Positions 14,704-23,461 are shown, numbered from the stretch's first letter. The stretch: DNA of 45,623 nt from Elusimicrobiota bacterium (GCA_016212825.1 JACRDS010000096.1:1-45623), one strand, 5' to 3'. Notes: a model not told the origin generated them from the letters alone. A program made the numbers and translations.

Positions 14704-16562
14704 AGGGGCCGCTCCTGTCGGTCGTCATCCCCACCAGCGGCCGCTGGCCGCTGGTGAGGGAATGTCTGGCAGCGCTGGCGGAGCAGAGCCGCTTCCCCGA
14801 CGAGGTCCTCCTGGTCTGCGACGGGACCGATGAGCCGCCGGCCGGCCTGGCGGCCGGCCTGGCGGCCGGCCTGGGAGAGTGCCTGCGGGTGTTGCGCCTC
14901 GAGCGCGGCGGCATCGCCCGCGCCCGCAACGCCGGAATAGCCCAGGCCGCCGGCGATATTGTGGCCTTCACGGACGACGATGCGCTCGCCTCGGAGGGTT
15001 GGCTGGCGGCCCTGGAGGACTGCTTCCGGAATCCCGGCGTGGCGGGCGCCGGAGGACCGGTCCTGCCTCTCTGGGAGACGCCTCCTCCCGGTTGGATCGC
15101 GGCCTCGCGCCGGGCGCGGGGCTGCTTGGGGCTGCTGGACCTGGGCGCCGAGCGCCGCCGCATAGACCCGGAGGCGGATTTCCTGGTCGGTTCCAACTGC
15201 GCGTTCCGCAAGCCGCTCGTCGCGGCGGGCAGCGGCTTTCGGGGAGTCCTGGCCTGTCCCGGGGTGGGAGTCTGCGGGGAGGATTTCGAGCTGTCGCGGC
15301 GCATCGCGCGCGCCGGGCCGGTGCTCTACGAGCCTGCGGCGGCCGTGCGGCACCGCATCCCCGCGGGGCGCATGCGCTGGCTGCCCATCCTGCAGAGGGC
15401 CTTCTACTACGAGGCCGCCCGGACTCGTCTGGGCGGCGCGTTGCGGCCGAAGCGTTCCTTGGCCGACATCGCGCGTCGGGAATCCCTGGTGAGTGCCGCC
15501 GTGGTCTGCGGGCATGTCTACGGGCGCCTGTTGCGCGGGCGGGACCGCAGGGCCCCTTCGGCCGGGCCGCTGCGGCAGCTGGCGGGCCGGGTCCGGCGCC
15601 GCTACACCGCTTTCCTGGACCGCAGTGAGCCGGTGCCGCGCTTCTTCAAGCTGGAGATGGCGGCGGCCTGCAACCTGCGCTGTTTCCACTGCGACCAGTG
15701 GAGCCAAGCTCCAGGGTCCGGAGGGCTGCCTTTGGAGCGGTGGCTGAGCCTGGTCGACGAGATCGCCGACTGGGCGGCGCCCTGCCACCTGACCATCTCC
15801 TGCGGCGAGCCGGCTCTGGAACCGGGGATCTTCCCGGTCATCTCCGCGGCCCAGCGCCGAGGCGTCACGGTCACGCTGGTGAGCAATGGGACCCTGATCG
15901 ACGAAGCGTGCGCGGCGCGCCTGCGCGAGTCCGGCCTCAGGAACATGGTCGTATCGCTGGATGGCTACCGGCCCGAGACGCACGACCGCGGGCGCGGCGT
16001 CTCCGGCACCCATGCGCGGGTCCTGCGGGCGCTGGACTGCCTCGCGCGGGAAGGCCTCCAAGCGCGGACGCAGCTCCAGGCCATCGTCGCCGGGCACAAC
16101 CTCGACGAGCTGGCGGGCCTGGTCCGCCTCGCCGCGGGGAGCGACCTCGCCGGGATCCGGTTCCAGGCGCTCCTGCCCCGCGGGACGCGTTGGCGCGAGC
16201 TGTGGCCGCAGGACGCCGAGCGGGCCGTTCTCGCCATCGACGGGCTCATGAGCCTGCAGGCTTCCGGAAGCCCGATCCTCAACCCGCCGGGGCAGATTGA
16301 GGCGATGAAGGCCTATTACCGCCGTCCGGACGCGGGATTTCCGGGCCTGGCCTGCCGCTGCGCCGCGACCTGCGCCGTGGACCATCAGGGAGGCGTCTTT
16401 CTGTGCCGGGCCATGGCGCCCGTGGGCGACGTTCGGAGGAACTCTCTGCGCGAGGCATGGCGCGCGGAGGAGGTCGGCCGCCGCATGGCCGCGGTGCGCG
16501 CCTGCCACAAGTCCTGCATCCTGCTCAACTGCCACTATCAGGCTTCCGGCGCAAAGTGTTAG
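14691..16562 (+). CDS. GT2 glycosyltransferase fused to a radical SAM/SPASM-like domain
   Basis: The 623-residue protein starts with a GT2 domain (about 5-250): LSVVIPTSGRWPLV, IARARNAGIAQAAGDIVAF, the DxD-type FTDDDA and CGEDFELSRRIARAG. A linker leads to a radical SAM domain (about 318-623) with the iron-sulfur motif C327-x3-C331-x2-C334 (CNLRCFHC), the glycine-rich TISCGEPALEPG, SNGTLIDEACAARL and SLDGYRPETHDRGRG. The C-terminal tail holds many Cys (CRCAATC, ACHKSCILLNC), as in SPASM/twitch auxiliary clusters. It would join sugar transfer to a radical modification. Its radical SAM half is closely matched by the stand-alone protein at 22344-23447. ATG 14691 overlaps the previous stop by 13 bp and has GAGAGAGG upstream. 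Confidence 0.87.
   Translation: MAALKGPLLSVVIPTSGRWPLVRECLAALAEQSRFPDEVLLVCDGTDEPPAGLAAGLAAGLGECLRVLRLERGGIARARNAGIAQAAGDIVAFTDDDALASEGWLAALEDCFRNPGVAGAGGPVLPLWETPPPGWIAASRRARGCLGLLDLGAERRRIDPEADFLVGSNCAFRKPLVAAGSGFRGVLACPGVGVCGEDFELSRRIARAGPVLYEPAAAVRHRIPAGRMRWLPILQRAFYYEAARTRLGGALRPKRSLADIARRESLVSAAVVCGHVYGRLLRGRDRRAPSAGPLRQLAGRVRRRYTAFLDRSEPVPRFFKLEMAAACNLRCFHCDQWSQAPGSGGLPLERWLSLVDEIADWAAPCHLTISCGEPALEPGIFPVISAAQRRGVTVTLVSNGTLIDEACAARLRESGLRNMVVSLDGYRPETHDRGRGVSGTHARVLRALDCLAREGLQARTQLQAIVAGHNLDELAGLVRLAAGSDLAGIRFQALLPRGTRWRELWPQDAERAVLAIDGLMSLQASGSPILNPPGQIEAMKAYYRRPDAGFPGLACRCAATCAVDHQGGVFLCRAMAPVGDVRRNSLREAWRAEEVGRRMAAVRACHKSCILLNCHYQASGAKC
14841..14876 (+). repeat. 12-bp tandem repeat inside the GT2-radical SAM gene
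   Basis: GCCGGCCTGGCG is present twice perfectly and a third time with the last two bases changed (14841-14852, 14853-14864, 14865-14876). It encodes A-G-L-A repeated. The unit is a multiple of three, so copy-number change would lengthen a loop in the GT2 domain without a frameshift. Confidence 0.8.
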
Positions 16563-16565
16563 AAT
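16560..16565 (+). promoter_or_regulatory. TAGAAT -10 box overlapping the preceding stop codon
   Basis: TAGAAT begins at the stop codon of the GT2-radical SAM gene and is 8 nt from ATG 16574. Transcription from it would be leaderless or nearly so. No -35 element was recognised, so its use is uncertain. Confidence 0.35.
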
Positions 16566-16573
16566 CACGTTCT

Positions 16574-17215
16574 ATGCCGGGCGCGATCCGGACTCCCCTC
16601 GCCGCTATCCTTCTTGCAGGCTGCCTCGCGGGCGCGTCCCGGGGGGCGTCCCCCGCGGTCTATGGCCGTCTGGACGAGGTGTTCGCCGATTTCGGGGTCC
16701 GGGGCCCCGCCTTCGCGCAGGCTGCGGTCACCAAGAGCCTGCGCCGCGAGGGACGCAGCCATCTCTTCTGGACCGTGGTCGCTGGCCTCGGGCGCCGGAC
16801 CATCCGTATCGAGATCACGACGAACCTGAGGCCCGGGGCTGCGGGCCGGCTCATCGATGAGCGCGCCGTGGTCGTCCGGGCTCTGTATAAGCCGGCTACG
16901 GTGGACTACTTCGGCGTGATGAGTGGTCGTGCCGTGGTTCCGGACGAGCTCAGGCCGGTGGTCCTTTATCCGGAAAGGAGCCTCCTGCACAGCGGGAATC
17001 CGGTCTTCATCCTCTGGGCCCAGAAGGATTTTTCCTACGCGGTCCACGACCGCAGCGAGGCGGCCTATCGCGGGCTCCTGGCGTTCCGGTACTGTGAGGC
17101 CCAGAGAACGCTCCTACAGGTCGAGACTTTCGAGCCTGCTGCCGTATTCGACAAAGAGGCCGCCCTTCGGGACCTGTCGCAACTACGGTGCTCGGTCGTC
17201 AAGCCTCACCAATAA
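16574..17215 (+). CDS. Putative lipoprotein of unknown function
   Basis: The 213-residue protein opens with a lipoprotein signal ending in LLAGC (Cys17). The mature part has no domain I recognise. It has charged strands such as HLFWTVVAGLGRRTIRIEITTN, a central DYFGVMSGRAVVPDELRPVVLYPERS segment and a C-terminal Cys-containing tail. No catalytic signature was seen. It is last in the block with the glycosyltransferase fusions, starting 12 nt after the radical SAM stop, so it probably serves the same envelope process. ATG 16574 has no Shine-Dalgarno sequence but a TAGAAT box 8 nt upstream. It converges with the tandem sulfatase gene across a 51-bp gap in which I see nothing notable. Confidence 0.7.
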   Translation: MPGAIRTPLAAILLAGCLAGASRGASPAVYGRLDEVFADFGVRGPAFAQAAVTKSLRREGRSHLFWTVVAGLGRRTIRIEITTNLRPGAAGRLIDERAVVVRALYKPATVDYFGVMSGRAVVPDELRPVVLYPERSLLHSGNPVFILWAQKDFSYAVHDRSEAAYRGLLAFRYCEAQRTLLQVETFEPAAVFDKEAALRDLSQLRCSVVKPHQ

Positions 17216-17266
17216 CCCGCCCTTTTCATCTCTTCCCGATCACGGCGTTCCTGGCGCGCGGCTCTT

Positions 17267-20020
17267 TCAGTGTTCGAGCGGCGCGGAATAGGTCCTGTAG
17301 AGGAGTTCTTCAAGGTCGGCGGCCTTGGCGGGCCGCGCCGCGCTCAGGTCGTGCTGCTCCCGGGGATCCTGGTCCAATTCGAACAGCATCTTCCTTCCTG
17401 TGTCGAGCCCCGATATCAGCTTCCAGCCGTCCGGCGAGACCGCGGCGCGCGTCACGCTGTTCTGGTCCTGTTCGGAGAAGACGGGCCCGCCGGGAAGTCC
17501 CTCGGCCAGCGGCTGCAGGCTGGAGCCCTGCATCTGGGCCTGGAACTGACGCGACGGTACGATGCCGGCTGTTTCGAGGATGGTCGGCGCCAGGTCAACG
17601 CCGCTGGAGAAGCGCCGCACTCGGAGCCCGCCCCTCTGCCGGGGCTCTTTTATGAGTAGCGGCGTATGGATGAGTTCCTGGAACAGGCCGTTGCCATGGC
17701 CCCATGAGCCGTGCTCCCAGAACTCCTCCCCGTGGTCGGATGTCACGATCATCAAGGTCTGGTCGTAGAGTCCGAGAGACTTGAGTCCATCGAGGAAATG
17801 CCCGAGGTCCGAGTCCACTCTGCGGACACACCCGTCGTAGAGCCCGATGATCCAGGGACGCTCATGGGGCGGGATGCTCCGCATCCGGGACGGACTCATC
17901 CCTCGGAAGCGTGCGTCGAAATCCGGGGGCGGATTGGGGAGGAATGCCTTCTGGGACGGCCCGGGACAGTCGTAAGGATATAGCTTCTTCGCCGCGGCGC
18001 CCGGCGTCTTGAGCGTGTGGTGGAGGTCGTAGTAGTGCAAGAAGAGGAAAAACGGGGCTCCTCTCTGCTCGGCCAGCCAGGCCAGGGCGGCCTCGTTCTG
18101 CCCGCCGGCCGGGGTGCCCTCGGCGTTGTGGACGAATCGGTCGAACCCGCGAGCGAAGCCGTTGCGCCGGGAGAGGAAGTTGGCGGAGACGAAGGCGCCG
18201 GTGTGGTAGCCGGCGGCCTTGAGCGCCACGGGCAGGAGTTCGATGCCCGGCCGCAGGCGCCCGGTCTGGAACGCGGGGGCGTAGCGGACCGGGCGGCCCC
18301 GCACCCTCAGCCATAAGGCTGCGGCCTCGTCTGCGAGGGCGCCGGTCCAGCGCCGCATGCTGCGTGGGTCGGGGACCAAAGTGAGGCCGTGATATGAGGG
18401 GTACATGGAGGTGAACAGCGACATGTGCGTGGGGAGCGTCCAACTGCTCGGGGAAATATGCCTTTCGAACAGCTCGGCTTCTCCCGCCAGGGCGTCGAAT
18501 TTGGGAGAGGTCTGGCGGCTGTACCCGTAGCAGCCGAGGTGGTCCGCCCTCAGGTTGTCTATGGAAAGGAGCACGATGTTGGGCGGAGGTTCGTGCGAGC
18601 CCATCACTCCGCTGCGGCGCAGGAGTTCTTCCAGCAGGCGGCCGGCCAAGTCGGGATGGCGCTCGGCTTGGTCGTGCTTTTCCAGGGGGTCTTCCCGGAG
18701 ATCGTAGAGTTCGCTGTTCTGGCCGGCCGGATGATAGAGGAGCTTCCAGCCCTGGGAGTCCTGGATGGATTTGGCGGGAGGGACCGCAAAGCCCGGGATG
18801 TCGACCTCGGAATAAGCGGCAAGATCCGGGAATCGGCCCGAGCGCAGCGGGCCGAGGAGGGAGCGGCCCTGCATCTGCCGACGCAGTTCGAGCGCCGGCG
18901 CCGCGCCGACGGCCTCCAGGAGCGTGGGCATATAGTCGATGGTGCGCACGAGGCTGCTGACGCGGCGCGGGCGGGGCGCGTTCCCCGCGGGCTTGAACAT
19001 GCTGACCACATGCAGAAGCGTGTTCCTCAGCCCCGTGTGGTGGAGGATCTCGCCTTGATCGGCGAGGTTCTCACCGTGGTCGGAGGTCAGCAGGATGATC
19101 GAATCCTTGTAGAGCCCCATCCGCTTCAGGTCCGCCAGGAATTCTCCCAGGTGGTGGTCCGTATAGCGGATCCCGGAGTCGTAGAGGGCGTTGAGCGTCC
19201 GGAGGTCCTCGGGCATGAAGCGTCCGCTGCGGTGAATCTCCAAGAGGGACTTGATGCGCCCGTCGAAGCGGCCGCGGCGGCCGTCATCAAACATCTTCCG
19301 GAAAGGCTCCGGGGCGTCGTAGACCGGGTATTCCCCCATCCGTAGGCCCCTCCAGACGTCGCGGCCGAAGTTGCCGTGGGCGTCGTAGTAGTGCAGGAAC
19401 AGGAAGAACGGCCCACTGCGGGCCCGGCGCAGCCATTGCAGGGCGAGGGCGTTCTGCTGCGGGGCCGGTCGGAAGGGCCGTCCGTCGTAGACCTCGAAGC
19501 CTCTGGAGAAACCGTAGGAACCGTCCAGGGTGTCGGCGGCCACGAACGCCGCGGTCCGGTAGCCCTCCGCGCGGAGGGCCTCGGCCAATGTCACCACGCG
19601 GCCGGCCATCTTGTGCGGCTGGACGCGCGGCTCCTTGAGGAACCTGGAGACCAAGCCCGGCCACCCTTCCGAACGCCAGATGTCCGCGGCGATCCGTATG
19701 TTCTTCCAGAAGAAGAAGCGCTTGGGATGCTGGACGAGTCCGTGGCGGTTCGGATAGAGGGACGTGAACATCGAGGTGTGGGAGGGCAGGGTCCAGGGCG
19801 CCGCGGAGATGGCGTTCTCGAAGAGCACCGCGTCCCGCGCCAATGCGTCGAGGTTCGGCGTGGTCGGACGGCCGTATCCGTAGCAGCCCACGTGGTCGGG
19901 CCGCAGCGTGTCGATGGAGATGAGGATGACGTTGGGGTGTTTTGCCGGCGAGGCCGGCCGGCCGGCCCAGGCCGGAGGCGTCAGCAGGATGGAGAACAGA
20001 ACGGCTGATCTTCGTGCCAT
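17267..20020 (-). CDS. Secreted tandem sulfatase-fold protein, both domains intact
   Basis: The 917-residue protein has a signal peptide (about 1-20) and two complete sulfatase-fold domains. Domain 1 (about 28-450) shows NVILISIDTLRPDHVGCYGY, elbow APWTLPSHTSMFTSLYPNRHG and LLTSDHGENLADQG. Domain 2 (about 475-900) shows NIVLLSIDNLRADHLGCYGY, SSWTLPTHMSLFTSMYPSYHG and IVTSDHGEEFWEHG. Both keep the metal-binding Asp and DHG ligands, and both have Thr where formylglycine-dependent sulfatases have Cys. Each ends with the usual LYDLREDPLEKHD-type block. It probably acts in the periplasm on phosphate or sulfate esters; two sites could handle a repeated polymer or two successive steps. ATG 20020 was preferred over GTG 20023. 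No Shine-Dalgarno sequence is visible. It is divergent from the spermidine-synthase-like gene. Confidence 0.88.
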   Translation of the reverse strand: MARRSAVLFSILLTPPAWAGRPASPAKHPNVILISIDTLRPDHVGCYGYGRPTTPNLDALARDAVLFENAISAAPWTLPSHTSMFTSLYPNRHGLVQHPKRFFFWKNIRIAADIWRSEGWPGLVSRFLKEPRVQPHKMAGRVVTLAEALRAEGYRTAAFVAADTLDGSYGFSRGFEVYDGRPFRPAPQQNALALQWLRRARSGPFFLFLHYYDAHGNFGRDVWRGLRMGEYPVYDAPEPFRKMFDDGRRGRFDGRIKSLLEIHRSGRFMPEDLRTLNALYDSGIRYTDHHLGEFLADLKRMGLYKDSIILLTSDHGENLADQGEILHHTGLRNTLLHVVSMFKPAGNAPRPRRVSSLVRTIDYMPTLLEAVGAAPALELRRQMQGRSLLGPLRSGRFPDLAAYSEVDIPGFAVPPAKSIQDSQGWKLLYHPAGQNSELYDLREDPLEKHDQAERHPDLAGRLLEELLRRSGVMGSHEPPPNIVLLSIDNLRADHLGCYGYSRQTSPKFDALAGEAELFERHISPSSWTLPTHMSLFTSMYPSYHGLTLVPDPRSMRRWTGALADEAAALWLRVRGRPVRYAPAFQTGRLRPGIELLPVALKAAGYHTGAFVSANFLSRRNGFARGFDRFVHNAEGTPAGGQNEAALAWLAEQRGAPFFLFLHYYDLHHTLKTPGAAAKKLYPYDCPGPSQKAFLPNPPPDFDARFRGMSPSRMRSIPPHERPWIIGLYDGCVRRVDSDLGHFLDGLKSLGLYDQTLMIVTSDHGEEFWEHGSWGHGNGLFQELIHTPLLIKEPRQRGGLRVRRFSSGVDLAPTILETAGIVPSRQFQAQMQGSSLQPLAEGLPGGPVFSEQDQNSVTRAAVSPDGWKLISGLDTGRKMLFELDQDPREQHDLSAARPAKAADLEELLYRTYSAPLEH

Positions 20021-20100
20021 CACGAGGAGGGCGGGCTTTTCTTAAGACTATTAAATCTCCGGGAAGAATGGCAAGATATGGTTCCCGAGGGGATTGCGGC

Positions 20101-22347
20101 GTGATTCGCGCGAGATCGCTGACTGGGTTTTGGGACGGCCTGACGGAGCCGCCCATCATCCCGGCCGCCTTCGCGGCGGGGGTGGCGATCGCGCTCGCGC
20201 ACCTCGCCATCTCCCTGGAGATCGGCGTCTCGTTGACCTACCACGAGTCGTTCACCCGGTCGATCTTCCTGGCCCTGTATCCCCTCGGGGTCGCCTTCAT
20301 GGGGCTCGGCGCGGTACTGGAAAGGCGCCTCTGCTCCCGGGTCCCCATGCCCGCCTTGACAGGTTCATCCTTGCGCGCGGCGGGGGCCTCGCTCCTGGTC
20401 TTCCTGGCGCTGGCGCTGCGCGTCAACTTTTTCGTCAGGTCGCGGGAAGAGTTGGCCGTGGCGGGCGTCCTGCATCTGGCCGCCTTGGCCGCATGGTTCC
20501 TTTCCCTGGGAGTGGCCGTCGCGAGCCTGCTGCGCGCCGCCAGGCAGCGGGAGGATCCCCGCTGGGTCGGCTGCGCCTGGACGGCCCATCTTGCCGGACT
20601 GCTTGCGGGCTACGCCGCCATCGACTCCCTGGTCCATGCCGTCGGGGCCAACGCCATCTTGCTCGCCGTCGGGGCCTCTCTTCTGGCCGCGTCGCGCGGG
20701 GCGCCCCTGCTCCTGGCCTTATTGCTGGCGGCCGCTCCCGCGGTTTCGCTGGACGCCCGTATCGAGGGACTGCGGGATCTCAGCCTTCTGAAGCGGGGAG
20801 AGATCCGGACGATGGCCAGTTCCCCGGACCAGGCGTCGGCGGGGATGGTCATCTCCCTGCACCAGGAGATGCGGGAGGTCCTGTTCCGAGGCTGGAGCCG
20901 CTTCGGCTATGTCCAGATCGGGCGGATGGCCCATCGCGGGGTCCGCGGTTTCTATAACTTCGTTCCGCAATGGGAGGTCCCTCCGGCCGACGATCCCGAC
21001 ATCCCGCTCGACATGCGTTGGCGGGCTTTGGCGTACAGTGTGCTGCGGCCGTCGCAGAGGGTCCTGCTGCTCGCCGCGGGGGGCGGGCGGGGCGTGTCCT
21101 GCCTGCCCTTCCCGCCGCACAAGGGAGTGACTGCGGTGGAACTCAACGAGAGGGTCGTGCGATTCCTGAGGGATGAAAGCCCGGAGCTCAACGCCGGGAA
21201 TTTCCGCAAGGCGACCGCTTTTGCGGCCGATGCCCGGTTCGCCGTAGACACGTCCGCGGAGCCGTTTGACGCCATCCTCGTCGAGTCCGGGCGGTTCCAG
21301 AACGCGCAGATCACGGCGCCGGCCGGGAGCCCGCAGACCCTGTACACCCGGGAGTCGATCTCCCGGTATCTCTCCAGGCTGCGCCCGGGGGGGCTGCTGC
21401 TGATCCTGTTCGACGGCGTGTTCCCGACGCCGTTCCTCGAGTATTTCCCCATGCAGGCGATCCAGACCCTCTCCGAGAGCGGGGTCCCTTTCCGCGTTTT
21501 CGCCGCCGCCGGCAAGGGCTCCATGTTCCTCGCGGTCGCCGCGTCGAGCTCGCCCGCCGTCTTGAAGGAGGTCGGCCGGCGGACGGCGAGCCTGGGGTCT
21601 CTCCCCCTCCATCGTGTCGAGTGGCGTCCGCAGACCGCGAAGAGCCCGGGTCACCGCATCCGGTTGACGGACGACCAGCCCTTCGCCCCGTGGAACTGCA
21701 TGGCGGCCTCCCGCAAGAGATCCCTGTCGGGCGCGGCGCTCCTTCTGGCGGGAATCTCCGCGCTGCTGGCGCTCGGGCTCGGCCGGCCCCGCCTGCGGCC
21801 GCGGCCGGCGCTCGACGACCCGCCTATCCTCTTTTTCTTCCTGATCGGCGCGGCGCAAGTCATGATGCTGATCGGCGGGGCCTACGCCTACCGGTCGTTC
21901 TTCGGCGACCCGGTGACCACCACGATCCGGTTCACGGTCTACTCGTTCGCCTACGGCGCCCTGGGCTCTCTCGCGTCTCGCCGCCTGCTGGAGGCCCGAC
22001 GCGGACGCCTGTTCGCCGCCGCGGCGGTACTGATGGGGCTGCACGCGGCGGGGCTGGCTCGGATTCCTTTCGAGACAGGGTCCGCGGTCATGCGGGAAAT
22101 CCTGGCCGCGTTGATGCTCGCGCCCGGCGGGCTGTTCATGGGCGCGCTCTTCCCGGCCGGCATCTCGGCGGCATCTCAAGAGGACCTGGACCGCCGTCTC
22201 CTGGCGGACTCTTTGGGGGCCGTCGCGGGGTGCGCTCTGGTCTACCTGATCCTGCTGCCCGGCGGGATCCGGGCTTTCCTGGCGGCGGCGTTCGGTCTGT
22301 ACGCGGCGGCCCTGGCGGTGTTCCCGCGGCTGCCGCGCGAGGACTAG
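20101..22347 (+). CDS. Polytopic membrane protein with a central spermidine-synthase-like domain
   Basis: The 748-residue protein is arranged as an N-terminal membrane block (about 15-230, some seven helices), a soluble aminopropyltransferase/methyltransferase-like domain (about 300-520) and a C-terminal membrane block (about 540-745). The soluble part has the nucleotide-binding VLLLAAGGGRGVSCL, TAVELNERVVRFL, a PFDAILVESGRF strand and LYTRESISRYLSRLRPGG, as in spermidine synthases. The usual Asp of the catalytic strand appears as Glu. Membrane SpeE-like proteins of this layout are widespread but poorly characterised. Start GTG 20101 is preferred because GAGGGGA lies 7 nt upstream; ATG 20068 in the same frame has poor spacing. 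Its stop overlaps the convergent radical SAM gene by 4 bp. Confidence 0.82.
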   Translation: MIRARSLTGFWDGLTEPPIIPAAFAAGVAIALAHLAISLEIGVSLTYHESFTRSIFLALYPLGVAFMGLGAVLERRLCSRVPMPALTGSSLRAAGASLLVFLALALRVNFFVRSREELAVAGVLHLAALAAWFLSLGVAVASLLRAARQREDPRWVGCAWTAHLAGLLAGYAAIDSLVHAVGANAILLAVGASLLAASRGAPLLLALLLAAAPAVSLDARIEGLRDLSLLKRGEIRTMASSPDQASAGMVISLHQEMREVLFRGWSRFGYVQIGRMAHRGVRGFYNFVPQWEVPPADDPDIPLDMRWRALAYSVLRPSQRVLLLAAGGGRGVSCLPFPPHKGVTAVELNERVVRFLRDESPELNAGNFRKATAFAADARFAVDTSAEPFDAILVESGRFQNAQITAPAGSPQTLYTRESISRYLSRLRPGGLLLILFDGVFPTPFLEYFPMQAIQTLSESGVPFRVFAAAGKGSMFLAVAASSSPAVLKEVGRRTASLGSLPLHRVEWRPQTAKSPGHRIRLTDDQPFAPWNCMAASRKRSLSGAALLLAGISALLALGLGRPRLRPRPALDDPPILFFFLIGAAQVMMLIGGAYAYRSFFGDPVTTTIRFTVYSFAYGALGSLASRRLLEARRGRLFAAAAVLMGLHAAGLARIPFETGSAVMREILAALMLAPGGLFMGALFPAGISAASQEDLDRRLLADSLGAVAGCALVYLILLPGGIRAFLAAAFGLYAAALAVFPRLPRED

Positions 22348-23447
22348 GGGGGCTCCTGACGCCGCCTCGCCAGCGAGCGCAGTATCCCTCCGGGCGGGAG
22401 GAAAAGGGCCCTTAATGACTCCCCCAAGGATCCGCGAAAATAGCAGTTCATCAGGATGCACGGCCGATGGCACTTCCTGATATCGCCCAGGCGGGCGCGT
22501 GCGGCCGCCGAGGCTTGGATCGCCGCCAAAGACGAATCGCGGATGTTCCCAACCGGGCTCATCGAGGGACAATAATGGATACTCCCTTCGGGAGAGATGA
22601 GCATCCGCGAGCCGGACCGGCAGGTGAACTCCGGATAATGGCGCAGCGGGTCCGCGAAATACCGCTTCATGGCGGCCAATTGCGATGGGGGATTGAGGAT
22701 CCTGGCCCCGCCCTTCTTGAGCCGCAGCAATTCGTCGATGGCGGCCTGGACGCCGGACACGTCTTTCGGCCAGAGGTCGCGCCAATCGGTCCCGGCGAAC
22801 GGCTGCAGAGCCTGGAAAATGATCCCCTGCAGGCCTTTCTCCATGACGTACGAGACCAGGGCCGTCAGCTCCCGGTGATTGTGGCCGGACACGATGGTGG
22901 ATATCATCGTGCGCGCCAATCCCCCCGCCGCCTCCAGGCTTGCGATGGCCTTGAGGACCCGGGCGTGGCTTCCGGAAACCCCCCGCCCCAGATCGTGAGT
23001 CTCCGGCCGGATCCCGTCCCATGAGATCAAGAGGCTGCTCAGATCGGATGCCGCGATGCGCCTTGCCATCCCATGGTCGATAAGGGTCCCGTTGGAGATG
23101 ACCGTCGCGCGGAGGCCGAGGCGCCGCGCTCGCGCGATCAGGGGCAGAAGACGCGGGTCCAGGAAAGGCTCGCCCGAGGCTATTTCGATGCGGCATGGGC
23201 CGGCCCAGGCGCGGATATCATGCAGCAGGCGCAGCCAGTCCTGGAAGGAAAGTCCGTCGGAGCCCCGGGAAGAGTTCCAGGCGTCACAATGCCGGCATCG
23301 CGAATTGCAGTGGCGGATCAATTGCAGCCCGAAACACTCCGGGCGGCGGAAGAGAACGCTGTCGGGAGGGGAAAGCTCATTGGCCGCTAGGCGGAAAAGC
23401 TTGTGCCACGGACGTCGGATCCTTTCCCGGAATCGTTCCCTCTTCAT
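22344..23447 (-). CDS. Radical SAM protein, paralogue of the GT2-fused radical SAM domain
   Basis: The 367-residue protein carries C47-x3-C51-x2-C54 (CNSRCRHC) for the 4Fe-4S cluster, then IASGEPFLDPRLLPL and SNGTLIDHGMARRI. It shares SWDGIRPETHDLGRGVSGSH and ARILNPPSQLAAMKRYF almost word for word with the C-terminal half of the 14691-16562 protein. It also keeps the Cys-rich end (TCRSGSR, CPSMSPVGNIRDSSL, CHRPCILMNC), which suggests an auxiliary cluster. The two probably perform the same type of radical reaction on related substrates, one coupled to a glycosyltransferase and one free. Substrate unknown. ATG 23447 lies 14 nt after TATAAT with a G-rich stretch between. Confidence 0.88.
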   Translation of the reverse strand: MKRERFRERIRRPWHKLFRLAANELSPPDSVLFRRPECFGLQLIRHCNSRCRHCDAWNSSRGSDGLSFQDWLRLLHDIRAWAGPCRIEIASGEPFLDPRLLPLIARARRLGLRATVISNGTLIDHGMARRIAASDLSSLLISWDGIRPETHDLGRGVSGSHARVLKAIASLEAAGGLARTMISTIVSGHNHRELTALVSYVMEKGLQGIIFQALQPFAGTDWRDLWPKDVSGVQAAIDELLRLKKGGARILNPPSQLAAMKRYFADPLRHYPEFTCRSGSRMLISPEGSIHYCPSMSPVGNIRDSSLAAIQASAAARARLGDIRKCHRPCILMNCYFRGSLGESLRALFLPPGGILRSLARRRQEPP

Positions 23448-23461
23448 CGCCCCCCGACAGA

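Noticed and set aside
14358-16568. Very long open frames antisense to real genes (for example here and at 12004-14211, 20719-23196 and 25665-27533)
   Set aside because: They lie opposite clearly homologous proteins, have Arg/Gly/Pro/Ala-rich composition without domains, and are expected from the high GC content. They are shadow frames, not genes.
22344-23447. Anaerobic sulfatase-maturating enzyme (anSME) for the local sulfatases
   Set aside because: It is attractive because radical SAM and sulfatase-fold genes are mixed, but the sulfatase-type domains lack the Cys/Ser-x-Pro-x-Arg target, so there is nothing for an anSME to mature here.
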